Positions 1 to 11,628 of a stretch of DNA of 64,000 bases are shown piece after piece. Every line of letters starts with the position of its first letter. Position 1 is the first letter of the stretch. Position numbers and translations under genes: made by a program. The notes below the pieces were generated by a model. The model was not told the DNA's origin. It was given only the letters and a program-made list of their open reading frames with translations, and ran no database searches. This DNA comes from Atherinomorus stipes (lineage: Eukaryota; Chordata; Actinopteri; Atheriniformes; Atherinidae), in assembly GCA_023101725.1 (NCBI GenBank), contig JALJCO010001293.1:736313-800312 (forward strand). The letters run 5' to 3'.

Positions 1-1180
1 AGTGAGCACATTTTGGCTGGTCCTCTCTAAAAAAACAAAACAAACAAAAAAAAACCTAAGAAAAACCCATATTTTAGGGGTCAAGATTTGGTTTAAGAGT
101 TTAGGTTACAATTGAGTTAGGGCAAGTGGTAGGTTTAGGAAATCAGTCGTGGTGGTTAGGGTTAGGGAAGGGGGCTAGGGAATGCATTATGTCAATGACT
201 GTCCCCACTAAGATAGAAATACAAGCATGAGTGTTCTGCCAGATGGGGGTGTAACTTAAAATGATCATTGCGGAAAACTTTCCAAATCATGCAGAATTAC
301 ACAAGATGTCCAACTACGATGCCGTCACTGTGTAGGGAGGTGGTGTGAAGAACTAAGAGACAAGTAAACTTCAGTCTCTAATCCATCTTTTCACCAAGTT
401 ACAATGTGGTAACAAAATACTGTAATCAGATTATTTGTTCACTTTGAAAGACACCTAACATTATTCATAAACATGGTTTTTATAATATTCTTTTTTCACC
501 AGTGACTGAAGTTAGGTCTTAAAGGCGTTATAGATGATGTTTCTGTCAACAATTTTTGCAATATACTATGAAATTAGGTTCACTACCCCATATACTATGA
601 TTAATTAAATTAATGTATAGTAAATATAATTATACATCAGTTGTGAAAGTAATGGGGCTAAAAAACATCCACCAATCATCTCTGCATTCCTTACATTTTT
701 CATTTGTCTATTGGCTTGTCAATCACTCTTACTCCCATAGTAAGAATGATTGACGGTCAACTCAATGGGTAAAAGGCAAGACTGATCAGTGAGAGTGATT
801 GATTGGTGAGAGTAATACTATGTGCTGGAAGCGGCGTGCTCTCATCTGATGTTCACATTAGATAGCTAACATCATTCTGCCAGCAGTTAGCAACGTTCAG
901 GCAACAACATTTGTTTTATGTGTGTTTTTGACATGATGAAAGAATCTGCCCCTGCTGTCTGCAAAACACGGAGTGGCTTGTGAACATTGTTCTGTGGCCG
1001 GGGGAGGGAGCTGTGAATCCAGCAGGTTGATCTTGCGCATTATTCAAAAACTCACTAACAGTCTCTGCTTTCTGAAATGCCAAAAACATCTTCTGTAGCG
1101 CCTTTAAACAATATCTGCAGATTTAGAGAGAAATGTAAAAGACCTAGAAAGGCTCATCTGTGTCTTAATGTTTAGCGAAC
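1..1180. other. Gene-free AT-rich spacer
   Basis: I see no convincing coding exon here. It holds scattered A-runs, a short telomere-like stretch of TTAGGG-type units near 153-170 and AT-rich sequence around 600-640. Nothing else can be named. Confidence 0.5.
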
Positions 1181-1547
1181 CACACGTACCAGTCACCTTA
1201 TTAGCTACATCTGTTCAATTGCTTGTTAACTCAAATATTTAATCAACCAATAACATGGCAGCAATTCACTGCATGGAGCCATGTAGACATGGTGAAGATG
1301 ACTTACTGAAGTTCAAAGTAAGGATCAGAACGAGGAAGAAAGGGGATTTACAGTAAGTGACTTTAAACGTGGCATGGTTGCTGGTCTGAGTATTTTCTGC
1401 GATTTTCACACACTTGTCTACAATGTCTTGTTGATGTCTGAGAAGAATGGGCAGACTGGTTGGAGATGATGGAAAGGTAACAAGAAGACAGATAAGCACT
1501 GGTTCCAACCAAGATATGTAGACGGCACGTCCAACCTTGGAGCAGAT

Positions 1548-2450
1548 TTTTTATTCAAATCAGGGTCTGTTTGCTTGGAAAGGCCGCATTGTTTGGGGTT
1601 TTATGAAGGTCCAAACAGACTCTGGTTCTGACCAAACAAGCGGACTTGGTCCACCTACAAACGCAGGTCTCGGTACGCTTCAAGTGGACCAAATAGAGGA
1701 AGTGGACTACAACTGCCACACTGCATTTGGTTCAGCATGACATCGTAAGTTAATATTATGTTTTATATTATGAACATTCAGCATTGTTGGTAAACGCTGC
1801 CAAAACAAACACACATGTAGGACTTTTTTAGAAATGGCTCATGGTCAAACATGGAACGATGACGATGTGAAAGTTTTCATTTATATATGGTCAGAAGAAA
1901 ACATTCCAGTTCCTCGTAAATACCCACAGAAAAAAATGCAGTTTTTAAAGTAATTAGCTGTGAAATGGAGTCTGTGACATACCTGCACAGTAGACCAGTG
2001 CCGCACTACACACTAAAAACTCCTGGGTCAAACTGCTGGTTAAAAAGAAACCTTCTAATTTCTGGGTTATTTTAACCCAGGCATTTGAGTTGCTGGGTTG
2101 ATGCCCCAACTGCTGGATCAAAGTAACCCAACACTGTTGTCAACATAACCCAAATTCTGGGTCAAATATTCAACCTGAAAGTTGGATAAAAAAAAATAAC
2201 CCAATTTTCTGGATTGGCCCCTTTTTAACCCAGCAGTGGGTCATTATAGGTTATTTTTGACCCAGGAGTTTTTAGTGAGTGCATTTTAAAAAAAAACAAA
2301 AACATCAACATTATATAATACCCTCTGGCTTGTTTGGCTAAAGTGCAGCGTGAAAGCAATCTCGGTCCAGGCCACCACCAACTAAGCCGAGCCCCAATTG
2401 GGAAGAGTCTAGCGGAATATCTGGTGTGAATGCACCCTATGAACCACAAC
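1548..2450 (+). mobile_element. PIF/Harbinger-like non-autonomous insertion inside the Tc1 copy
   Basis: The segment interrupts the Tc1 copy. It shares the stretch ACAAACGCAGGTCTCGGT and its surroundings with the element at 10327-10900. A degraded reading at 1834-1910 (MAHGQTWNDDDVKVFIYIWS) resembles the Myb/SANT-like DNA-binding protein encoded beside PIF/Harbinger transposases. The right end carries GGTGCATTCACACC on the reverse strand, close to the terminal repeat of the second copy. Ends are approximate. The superfamily assignment is an inference from the Myb-like motif. Confidence 0.55.
2011..2276. mobile_element. Small palindromic MITE (ACCCAG-rich)
   Basis: The two ends are near-perfect inverted repeats of about 21 bp: CACTAAAAACTCCTGGGTCA at 2011-2030 and its complement ending at 2276. 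The interior is rich in CTGGGTTA/TAACCCAG blocks. It sits inside the Harbinger-like element. No clear target duplication was found, so the superfamily is left open. Confidence 0.7.
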
Positions 2451-3029
2451 CTGAGGCTACAATTCACATAGACTCACCAAAACTGGACAACAAAAAATAG
2501 ATTAACACTGTCTGGTCTGAGTCTCCAGTTCAGCTCCACATTCGGATGGTAGGATCAAAGTTTAGTGGAACTAACATGAAAACCTGCTGGTGGTGGTGTA
2601 ACAGTGTGGAAGATGTTTTCTTGTCCTACGTTGGGCCCCTTAGTACCAATGTGGCATGGTTTAACCACCACAGCCTACCTGAGTATTATTGCTGACCATG
2701 TCCATCCCTTTGTGACCACAGTGTAGCTGGATAATGCACCATATCACAATGAGTCCACTGTACCCCAACGGCCTCCACAGTCACCAGATCTCAGTCCAAC
2801 AGAGCAGCTTTGGGATGTGGTGGAACGGGAGATTCTCATCATGGATGTGCAGCAACTGTGTGACGCTATCATGTTGATATGGAGCAAAATCTCAGAGGAA
2901 TGTTTCCAATACCTTGTTGAATCTATGCCACTAAGAATGAAGGCAGATCTGAAGAAAATAGAGGGTCCAGCCCGGTCCTGGTACAATGGGTCTAATAGTC
3001 CTGATCAAGCAATGTCTGTAGAAGACTGA

Positions 3030-3300
3030 TGAAAACTAAGAAATGGCACATTATTCCAGTTTATTATACGGCTCTTTAGAATGCAGTAGAATGCTCCATT
3101 GACTTGAATGGGTTTTCCCAATGTTTCAGCGGTCATTATTTTTGTATAATGACCGCTGGAACAATATAATGACCGCTGTAAAGGGCAACGGATCTTTTTT
3201 TAAGCTGCGGCCTTAAGACCATGACAAGACCAGTGGCAAGAGGCATACGGCTAACTGCAGAAGAGGAAATGTCCAGTTCAACAAATAGCTGGTGCTAGCC
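3030..3300. repeat. Dispersed fish-type repeat with internal palindromes
   Basis: The sequence contains repeated TATAATGACCGCTG units facing each other (about 3130-3180) and the stretch GACTTGAATGGGTTTTCCCA, which I recall as common in fish intergenic DNA. There is no coding potential. The boundaries are uncertain. Confidence 0.4.
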
Positions 3301-3358
3301 CAAGTTCCAGCCGCCATGACTCAACTCACCAACGTTGCCAAGCAACAACTGCCCTGAC

Positions 3359-3767
3359 TAGGCACGTCCCGGTATGAAATTCTAACTGTACGATAACCTT
3401 GAGCTAAAATATCACGGTTTCACGGTATGCCGTGGTATCATGACTACTCTTTTAAATATTTTTTTTTAAGTGTCTGGGTAAATAAAAACAGCTTATTTTG
3501 GTTGAACAATGCCCTTTATTGGTACATCTGTACTTCCTTTGATGTTTAATGGCGTTGGCAAGACGTGAATATACTACCACCAACTGGGAGTGTGCATTAG
3601 GACAGGGGGGTACACCTGACTTGTACTCTGTCCCTGAGTATGATAAGACAGAATGAAGTTCATACCGCGATCAAGGTATGAAGGTATGACGGAAAATGTA
3701 ATAGTTTTCATACTACTATGTCTTTATAACGTGGTATACCTTGAAACCGGAAACCAGCACATCCCTA
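3359..3767. mobile_element. hAT-type MITE with perfect 8 bp target duplication
   Basis: The element begins TAGGCACGTCC and ends ACATCCCTA. It is flanked on both sides by the identical 8-mer GCCCTGAC (3351-3358 and 3768-3775). An 8 bp duplication with TAGGG-type ends is characteristic of hAT elements. The interior has matching inverted blocks of the form CGGTATG / GTATACC. No transposase is present. Confidence 0.8.
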
Positions 3768-3775
3768 GCCCTGAC

Positions 3776-5520
3776 TGTGGGTAACTATTTTATTCTGAGC
3801 GTAAAATATCAGAAAGTTATTTGGCCCTCACAAAAATAGAAGACTTTAAAAGTAAAGTCTGGAGTTTCTCCGTTTCTGTTAGTAAACACTATTCAAACTG
3901 AGCGCCCGTCTCTTCGGGCTAATGGTTGCATCGCTCTTCAGCTTCAAGCATCTCCTTCAGAGCTCGGAAGCATGTGAAAGCCAAACCATTACTAACCCTG
4001 GTTTTCCAATGTGTACTATCTAAAGCTCTTTTCACTGCAGAGTAGCTACTTCCTTTTCTTTGCTGCGTCCACTGTTTCATTTTTTTTTTCCGGAGAGTTC
4101 GAGTGACTGGTGTTTGCTCCAATCATGAGCTTATCCACACACAGCATCATATCCTTAGCTCTGTCATTGGCTGGCAACATATACAGAAATCTCCACCCAG
4201 AAACGTCCCGAACTCCAAAACAAAGGGAAAAGGTGAATTGCAGATGGGGGAGAGGGAGTTGCAAACAAACTCACCACCACATGAAAGTAGAGGCCCAAAG
4301 GTGTGGATTGGAGACGGATTTCACTTACACAAGTCTAATGTTTATTTTTCAGGGGGGAAACTCCATACTCTACCTTTAATTTGAATTGAATTAATTGGAA
4401 TTTGAATAAAAAACTTTAATTTGAATTTCATTTTTATTTTTTGCAAGTAGCCGTAGCCAATCAGGGTAGACCGCTACATGTCAGGGTCTGCATTCGCCCT
4501 GAAGGTCTTTATTTCCCAATAATGACCAGCGTTCCATACATTATCCCTTACTTACAATCATTACACTGGCCACCTGTCACAGTGAGAATTGATTTCAAAA
4601 CATCTTTTCCTACTTTAAAGTCTTTCAGTGGCTCATGAAACATGAACCATGTATAACTACGAGGACATCTGGGCTTGATATACTGACCATCTGCAGCTGG
4701 AACTAAAGAAGTGGAATTTTGTCAGAGAGCTGAAACAATCATCCCGATAATGTTTGACAAGCCGGGACACATAGTATAAATGATGATCACTTACTGCCGC
4801 TGACATTTCAGTGGTGACGGTTTTTATTTTCCTTCTGTTTACATTAAAAAGCCATGCCTTGAACTTCACTGACTTCTACTTCTGGAAGTGAGAAAAACAG
4901 CTTGTCTTGTTTAGTTTATCCAATCATTGTCTTTGATAATTTATCACAAATTGTAAATGCCTTACTTTCTCCCTGTCAGACAAATTAGCCACTTGTAGTC
5001 CGGCTGTCTTGCAGCTGCTTTACAAGTTGATGTGTTTAGTCTGATCTGCATGTTGTAGGCATTTACAGCCACTTAAAACCCTAAACATCATCAAATGTGT
5101 TTGAAATCTTACAGTAAATGGAAGAGATGGAAAGTGAGAGTAATTTTCCTCATCCTGATTCCGATTTATTGAAGTTTTCCCTGGTTGCTGATTTTCTTGA
5201 AAAGAACTTCATTTAAAAACAATTGTGGTTGCTGGTAAAATCATTACGTTTACTGAGGGGAAAAATACCAATCTACTATATTTCATATTTAAGAGAATAT
5301 AGGAGAATTGCATTTTCCTATATTAAAAAAAAAAACAAACATAAGATTTATTTTTAATACTTTAAATGACAGAAGTACTGAATATAAGCTCCACCTTCAA
5401 CTGTTACATTACCAAGCTCTCCAAACAAATAAAAATATCCATGACAACCATCATAATAATCAAAAAAATGTAGCCCAAAAAATCATCAGATAGTCAGAAG
5501 GAAACATTGCTTTTCAGTAT
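3776..5520. other. Gene-free stretch
   Basis: No gene could be supported. Short open frames on the - strand at 3919-4264 are not recognisable. There is an AT-rich simple stretch of AATTTGAATT-type units at about 4375-4435 and otherwise unremarkable sequence. Confidence 0.4.
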
Positions 5521-5529
5521 TCGAACTAT

Positions 5530-5640
5530 TTTTGTTTAGGGCTGCCAAGATAAGTCGATCAATCGACTAATAGTCAACTATCAAAATAGTCGATGAATTA
5601 TTTCGTAATCGACTAATTGTTTGTTTATAAGCTTTGTTTT
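5530..5640. repeat. hAT-like remnant (TAGGGCTGC end)
   Basis: The start TAGGGCTGCCAAGATAAGTC, followed by GTCGA/TCGAC motifs, matches a widespread fish hAT-derived repeat family. Only one end is recognisable. The element is decayed and has no coding capacity. Confidence 0.45.
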
Positions 5641-6420
5641 TTCTCTCAAAATTGCCACTGTAAAAATTCTACATAAACAACAACTGATTTTTTTTAAAAA
5701 TGGGCGGGGGGTTCATTTACAAATTTTCCTTCCTTTTTATATAGCATGACCACCTTAGTTGTAACAATCACTCCATTATTTCCAAAAATCTAGATCTTTC
5801 TCTTTAGAAAAAAAAATAAGAAAAGTTGTTATTTACATTTACCTTCATTTTCCTGGTCTGTGTCGCTGCCTGCCCCCCAATCAAAGTTTTCTAGACCCGC
5901 CCCTGCATGGAGCCTACACCACGAGCTGCAAGTTGATTGAGCATCTACTAACCTTGGGAATATCTTGAAGGAATAGTACACCCACAGAATAATGCGCCTT
6001 CATTTTCTACTCACCCTCATGCTGATCAAGACTCTGGAGCACTTTTTTAATCTTTCAAATGCAACCAGAGACCCGAGGAGGGTTTCATTTTCCCCCAACT
6101 TTCATATAATGGAGATCACTGGTGCCTGAAACAAGAAGGTCCATAAAAGTCCACAAAAACTTGGCAATATTCCTCCATACTGCTCGTCCAATGTAATCCA
6201 GGTGTCCTGAGTGGGTAGCGTCCATAATTTACTCGAAACGACATCATTTTGTGTAATTCTATAGCCTAAACAGCAGAACATTGCACTTGCTCTTTGCGTG
6301 TTCATGCGAGTTCACGACACTACAGCGTTCAGCGCCTACTCTACTGATAATGCAAGCGTAGAAGAAGAAGAAATTCGCTGTATACATTGTGCTAAGAGGG
6401 AACAAACTGTGGACAAACAC

Positions 6421-6426
6421 AAAAAA

Positions 6427-6470
<44 letters not shown>

Positions 6471-6472
6471 AC
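6421..6472. repeat. GAAA microsatellite
   Basis: About eleven tandem AAAG/GAAA tetranucleotides, located in the loop of the foldback element. Confidence 0.95.
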
Positions 6473-6532
6473 GTGCAGTCTCTTCTGTAGTGTCTCTGTA
6501 GTGTCCATGAACTCGCATGAACACTCAAATAG

Positions 6533-6590
6533 GAATCAAATCAAATCAAATAAAAGATACTTTATTGATCCCCGAGGGGAAATTCATGTT
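6533..6590 (-). mobile_element. Truncated LINE/SINE 3' tail
   Basis: Tandem AAATC units followed by TACTTTATTGATCCCCGAGG are, read on the - strand, the 3' end and ATTTG-type tail of a common fish non-LTR element. It interrupts the right arm of the foldback element, so it inserted later. Confidence 0.55.
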
Positions 6591-7201
6591 GCAATGTTCT
6601 ACTGTTTAGGCTACAAAAATATACTAAATTATGTTGTTTTGAGTAAATTATGGACGCTACCCACTCAGGACACTTGGATTACATTGGATGAGCAGTATGG
6701 AGGAATATTGCCAAGTTTTTATGGACTTTTATGGACCTTTGTGTTTCAAGCACTGGTGAACTCCATTATATGGGAGTTGGGGGACAATGAAACCCCCTCG
6801 GATCTCTGGCTGCCTGTGAGATATTAAAAAAATACTCCAGAGTCTTGCTCAGCATGGCAGTGAGTAGAAAATTAAGGTACATCATTCTGTGGGTGTACTA
6901 TTCCTTTATTTTGACAGCACGAAAGTTGCGATTTGTCGCCCTCTGTCGTTCAAGGTTGGTAATTTAACTCCAACATTTTGACTGATTAGCTTATCACAAA
7001 ATTAAAAATCAAAATCTATTTCCTTTTTCCATAAATAAGACGGGCCACTCCTTGACAGTCATTACATCCAGACACCATGTCCCCATTTTCACCCCCCACA
7101 CCTCAGATCAATTTCAGTTACTCTGATAACGCCCTGCATGCACTTGAATTTTGGTTCCCACATTACAACACCAGCCACCCCGAACATCCTTCCGTCCTTA
7201 C

Positions 7202-7325
7202 CAGTTTTCCCGACGTTGCTCGCCCCCAGCACCACAATCTTCACGGTTTTGTTTGGCACGCAGTCCAGCAGTGGGTACTCCGGTATGGGGACCAGCAGAA
7301 AGTTGCCAGACCCGCCGCTGTTCAT
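7202..7325 (-). CDS. rasl11a: RASL11A-like small GTPase, exon 1
   Basis: Exon 1 of a Ras-like small GTPase. From the ATG at 7325 the protein begins MNSGGSGNFLLVPIPEYP and reaches the P-loop GASNVGKT, where it stops at a consensus donor (G|GTAAGG, intron from 7201). A Met further upstream in frame at 7358 is also possible. The FLLxPIPE stretch separates RASL11A from RASL11B as I know them. Splitting the Ala codon after GKT is the family's exon 1/2 junction. RASL11 proteins are atypical Ras-family members without lipidation. No exon encoding the rest of the G domain was seen in 1-7200, so the gene is partial here. It is divergent from USP12. Confidence 0.85.
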
Positions 7326-7739
7326 GGTTCCCGGTGCAGGGTCGCCAGTCAGCCGCATTTAGCTCCTCTCTGCCCTCAGATCGGTTCCCCTGTATGCAAG
7401 TAAATAATAACAAATCCTATCGCCCAGATGGGGGGGCGGACACTGTAATATTCCTGCGGGTTGAAGCAGGGCTGAAACACTCCTGTCGCTTATTCTCGGA
7501 AAACGAGAAGACTGTAAGGGTGCTGAAAGCTTCAGGTCGACTGAAATTCCCAATTAATATCCAAACATCTCTGCTCCTGCTTTAAGTTTTCCTCCAGTGA
7601 GAGATAGAAGACGCTTATAGCCGCTCCGTGGACGCATGGTCCACCTCGCCTTAATGCTGTTTTAATTCCTGAATAATAAAGAATGAAAAGCAAGAAAAAG
7701 TAATCCGGGTTGCAGCGGTTCCAGATGCCTCTGGCCGCG

Positions 7740-7860
7740 GACAGAGAGCAGAAAGAAAGATGAGAGGGAGGGATGTAGACTTTGATCCGTCCCCTCTAAA
7801 TATTCCCGTGAGACCACTATAAATGGGGCTCCGCTTTAAAGCCCGGACTCAGACAGCATA
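7740..7860. promoter_or_regulatory. Possible RASL11A promoter region
   Basis: Upstream of the RASL11A exon lie GC-rich sequence and two AT-rich boxes, CTAAATATTC (about 7796) and CTATAAATGG (about 7817), each close to the CArG consensus CC(A/T)6GG. This is suggestive only. No transcription start can be placed. Confidence 0.25.
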
Positions 7861-8440
7861 AGATTTCACAAATACGGGATTTAAAGTTGATTATAATAAA
7901 GCTGCAAAAGAAACAACTAAGACATCATAAGCTGAATATTTAGATTAGAAGACAGAAAAAAAAAAATCATCACAAGCTCCGTTTGTGTGATTTGGCTTGC
8001 ACCGTCTACTTCTGAAGTGTGGGAAATGTATGGAAGCACATTTGTGACTATTTTGGGGAACATTTTACCATAATATTTGCTTGAATCTAATAAAACAAAA
8101 GTCTACCTTTTCATCAAACCTTTATAGGTTCTAAAACTATGTGAAATCATCTTAGCATTTTTAGGTTAAAAAAACTATTAAAATAATTAAGATGATTACT
8201 ATTATTCAGCAGCACACTGAATGTGGATGTTAATTTTGGCAGGTATGAATTTAAGTTTCCTGGTCAGTTTTGAAGGTTAATTGAAGCAAATAATTTCTTT
8301 TATTTCCTGGCAGGGCTACGAAGACTATTTATCCTTTGGATGTGCTTTTACTTTAGCATGTCGTTTGTTGTTTATACTGTACATAGAGGAACAAGGAGCA
8401 AAATGTAAATAATGTGTAGAGGGAATTTACTGGCTAAATA

Positions 8441-9681
8441 CGTGCATTTACTCACCTGTAAAATTTCTGTATCACTTTTACTCCTAGATTTTACATTGAG
8501 TCACCCTTCGGCGTGCATCAAGCAGCAACCTCCGGTGGCCAACTAGGCTACCTGGAAGAAATCATTTTTTGTAGTTCTCCCTTGATCCGCTAGGGGCCGC
8601 TAGGGACAGAGCAAATCCCCAAAGTCTCCCATGTTAAAAATGCCAACTTCACAGTAGAAATAAACATGTTTACAGCCTGGATCAAAAAATCATTTTAGGT
8701 TTAATAGGTCAAGTTTACCTTCATGTCAACTGTAAGGGGGTGAATTTTTTTTTTATAATTCATCCTTGTTATTTAGATGTTATTTAATCTTGAAATCGTG
8801 CATAATTAAGGGCATGTCCTTTTGATTGATGTGGCAGACCGGAAGCTCCAAGTTAGCTTGTTTGCTCTCAGTAAGGTCTCAGTTTGTAGCAGAGTAGCAC
8901 AATGGTGGTTTTTAGTCAGCTAAAAGCAAGTCTAAGCGGGTCTTACCTTTATCCCGCCGCTTAGGGGGCTAATCTTTGTTAGCTCCTGTTAGTTTCGAGT
9001 TAGCTCGGTTAGCGTTCAGCCCAGAGTACGTCAGCTGTCAATCATTTGCTCGGAGCGGCATTACCTTTGCCCATTTTAGTATTTTCCAGGAGTGACGACA
9101 CGCGACACGGTAAGATGGTGACGGTGGGACACGCCCAACTGGCTTCATTTTTAGATCTTCAGAAACCAACTGGGAAACATAGCAGAAGGTTCGTCCCTCT
9201 CTTTTATTGGTCTATGGTGTCCAGTATAATGGGAGAAGCGGGGGAACATTTCTATGAGGCATTTTCTGCAGCAGAACTCCTTCATTTTATCAATGCTTTA
9301 AGTAAAATGAACGAACAAAACAAGTTCTACTGTCCTGTGAGTTCAAAATTACTTCTCCGTAAGTTATGGGGAGGTTTTCTCAACACTTTACAGGCCGAGT
9401 GCGCCTTAACGGGCATGCGCCGCATTACGGCTGAGAGGGTAGCTCGCTACCCAGACACCACCAAAATGAAAACTCTGAACTCACAGGACAATAGTAAACG
9501 TTCGTCATTCATTCTACTTAAAGCATTGATGAAATGAAGGTGATCTGCTGCAGATAATGTCTTATAGAGAGGCTGCCCCGCTTCTCCCGTTATACTGGCT
9601 GCACAGCGAAGGGCGACTCGTCGTAATATCTTCCGAAGGAGTCAAAGTGATACAGAAATTTTACCTGTGAGTAAATGCACA
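8441..9681. mobile_element. TIR element flanked by TA, non-autonomous
   Basis: The ends are inverted repeats of about 40 bp: GTGCATTTACTCAC..TAAAATTTCTGTATCACTTT on the left and its complement on the right. TA dinucleotides abut both ends (8439-8440 and 9682-9683). The interior includes AAGTCTCCCATGTTAAAAAT, which I recall from a repeat widespread in spiny-rayed fishes. A 163-codon open frame (9046-9537) has no recognisable domain, and I consider it incidental. Confidence 0.65.
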
Positions 9682-9689
9682 TATGAACT

Positions 9690-10320
9690 CCTAGGAATAA
9701 GGTCCAGGATGAAACAAAGAAAGTTATCCTTTAAAGCAACCCTTCCGATGTTGCATTCTTCACTATTTTTCTAACGGTAAAATGCTATGAATGAGGTATG
9801 GAACTCTAAAATACAAGACAGACCCACCATTAATCAAAATAAAATATTATTCCAATCTCTAAATATTCAATGAAAACTCCAACCAACCTTGAAGTGGGGT
9901 GCACCTTAGGATTGTAAGGACCTGCCTGTCAGACCTTTGATTGGGGAGGTGGAGGGAATGAAGGGGTGTGTCTTAGGAGTGAGGCGGGACTGTTTATATT
10001 CAAATAATCTTGCTGTGCTTTCTGAAATGCAAGATCGGTAAAGTTATGCTTTAAATGATTAATATTTTTTAAAGAATCTTTTTAAGCTAAATTCTAAAGT
10101 GGATCATTTTGGATTAATGAAGAGCGAAGGTTACTTTGTTATTTGGCATTTTCATTAACAAAAAAAAACAAAACAAAAACTACACATATGATTAAATGCA
10201 TTCAGTTGCATGTATGATCTGCTTGTTTCCCCTCAAAATTTTTTTTGTCAGGTGCAGTGGTGTCCAAATTCTTTACATTGGAAGGCCAAAAATGACTCAG
10301 GGTAGATGGTTGAGGGACAA
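9690..10320. other. Gene-free stretch
   Basis: Nothing recognisable beyond AT-rich sequence and a poly-A-rich patch around 10160-10180. Confidence 0.4.
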
Positions 10321-10326
10321 AACTAA

Positions 10327-10900
10327 GGGCGCATTCACAAAGCTTTATTGATTTGAATCCGGATTTGATCCGGAAAAAACAAGTGGACTCGGCCCGCCTA
10401 CAAACGCAGGTCTCGGTCCGCTTCAAGTGGACCAAATACAGGAAGTGGACTACAAAATGCTGCTTCCTGTATTTGGTTTAGCATGGCATTGTGGGTAAAC
10501 GCTACGACAACAAACACACGTCATGTGTGGGACTGCAGTACTTTGAAAAACTGCTGGTGGTCAGACGTGGAGTGACAAGAAAGTAAAAGCATATTTGGTC
10601 TGATGAAAGCATATCCCATCTCCCTGTAAGTACGCACAAAATAATGTCGTGCGTTGTGCGTGCATGTGGAGGACACGGAAGTTGTGAGAACCTTCTTGTT
10701 CGTTGTGTCTTGTCCTCGCCTAATGGATCCGAATGCAGCGCCACCTCTGGAGAGATTGGGAGCATTATTTAAAAGGTTTGGCTTGTTTGGCTTTGGTGCA
10801 ACATGAACGCGATCTTGGTCCGGAAGACCACCCCCGCCCCCAGCCAAGCCGAGTCCCCAATCGGACCGAGACAAACAGTCTATGCTTTGTGAATGCGCGC
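10327..10900 (+). mobile_element. PIF/Harbinger-like MITE, second copy
   Basis: Ends are inverted repeats (left GGGCGCATTCACAAAGC, right its near complement GCTTTGTGAATGCGCGC) bordered by TAA/TTA, as expected for Harbinger TWA targets. The interior is related to 1548-2450, including the degraded Myb-like segment near 10548-10640. No intact reading frame. Confidence 0.7.
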
Positions 10901-11628
10901 TTAAAGTTCATGTTGCAGTGTGTGAAATTCAATGTGCTTATCCCATAGCATAATTGCCCAAAATAAAACCCTCATACAAAGTGATGTGGAAATCAATAAC
11001 ACTTTATTGTGGTAATTATTCATTTTTCACGTTACATTTTTATTTTGGACAGTATCTTCTAACTTATTCTCTGATCATGCACTCCCAGCTCTGAGCTGAT
11101 AGAACAGCGTAACACTATCCACAGTGTAATCCAATGTTCATCACATAGTTTTTTACATAATTTGAAAAAATGACAATGGGCAATGGGCCAACTTTGGAGA
11201 TTAGCTGGTAACTTTGAAAATCTATTAACAAGTTATCATAAAGGTTTTTCAGAGTCCTGCCCACGGCCAATACTTCATGGTAATATTGCATTATTTTAAT
11301 AAGATACGTGTGCATTGTTTATCTGAACTGCTTCACTGTAAAAACAAACAAACAAAAAAAAAACAAAAAATAGGATTTAATTAATTAAATGTGGTGTTGT
11401 TATTCAGCTAAAAAAAATCGCATTTGTAATAATCAAAGTTGTGACTTGCTTACTATTAAAAAGTCTGATAAAACTAACAAAATCTAATGGAGAACGTCTA
11501 GGTTACATGTATATTTACAGTCTATGGGTTACATCTAGGTTACTTCGCACTTTCTGGTTTTATATTGACAAAATCACTGGCAGTCTATTATTTCTTTGTG
11601 CTTTAAGGTTCACTTTATTTCTTATATA

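Larger units (their letters stand above)
1180..3002 (+). mobile_element. Tc1-like transposon, broken, split by a nested insertion
   Basis: This is a decayed Tc1/mariner-superfamily element of a type very common in fish. The left part (1180-1546) matches the start of that family: a CACATGGCAGCAA-like leader, then a degraded DNA-binding region. The right part (2454-3002) encodes the C-terminal DDE portion, including a readable WDVVEREILIMDVQQL stretch (2814-2862) that follows a degraded PQSPDLSPTEQLW block. The two halves are separated by about 900 bp of unrelated Harbinger-like DNA. Many frameshifts and stops make it non-functional. The family assignment rests on sequence memory and the DDE-region motif; the exact ends are approximate. 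Confidence 0.75.
5969..6905. mobile_element. Foldback element with long inverted arms, copy 1
   Basis: The left arm (5969-6310) and right arm (about 6500-6905) are long imperfect inverted repeats ending in AGGAATAGTACACCCACAGA. A second copy lies at 26222-27111 with clean TTAA duplications. Here the flanks (TTGA, TTAT) are degraded. The loop holds a GAAA microsatellite, and the right arm is interrupted by a short LINE-tail insertion at about 6533-6590. It is non-coding. TTAA target use suggests a piggyBac- or Kolobok-mobilised MITE. Confidence 0.75.

Noticed and set aside
153..175. TTAGGG-like telomeric repeat
   Set aside because: Only two or three units, too short to suggest a telomere fusion.
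6298..6501. Lys/Glu-rich open frames on both strands across the GAAA tract
   Set aside because: They are translations of the microsatellite and foldback arms, with no conservation or domain.
7077..7585. + strand frames of 108 and 144 codons over the RASL11A exon
   Set aside because: They lie antisense to a clear GTPase exon with a P-loop and a consensus donor, and have no recognisable product.
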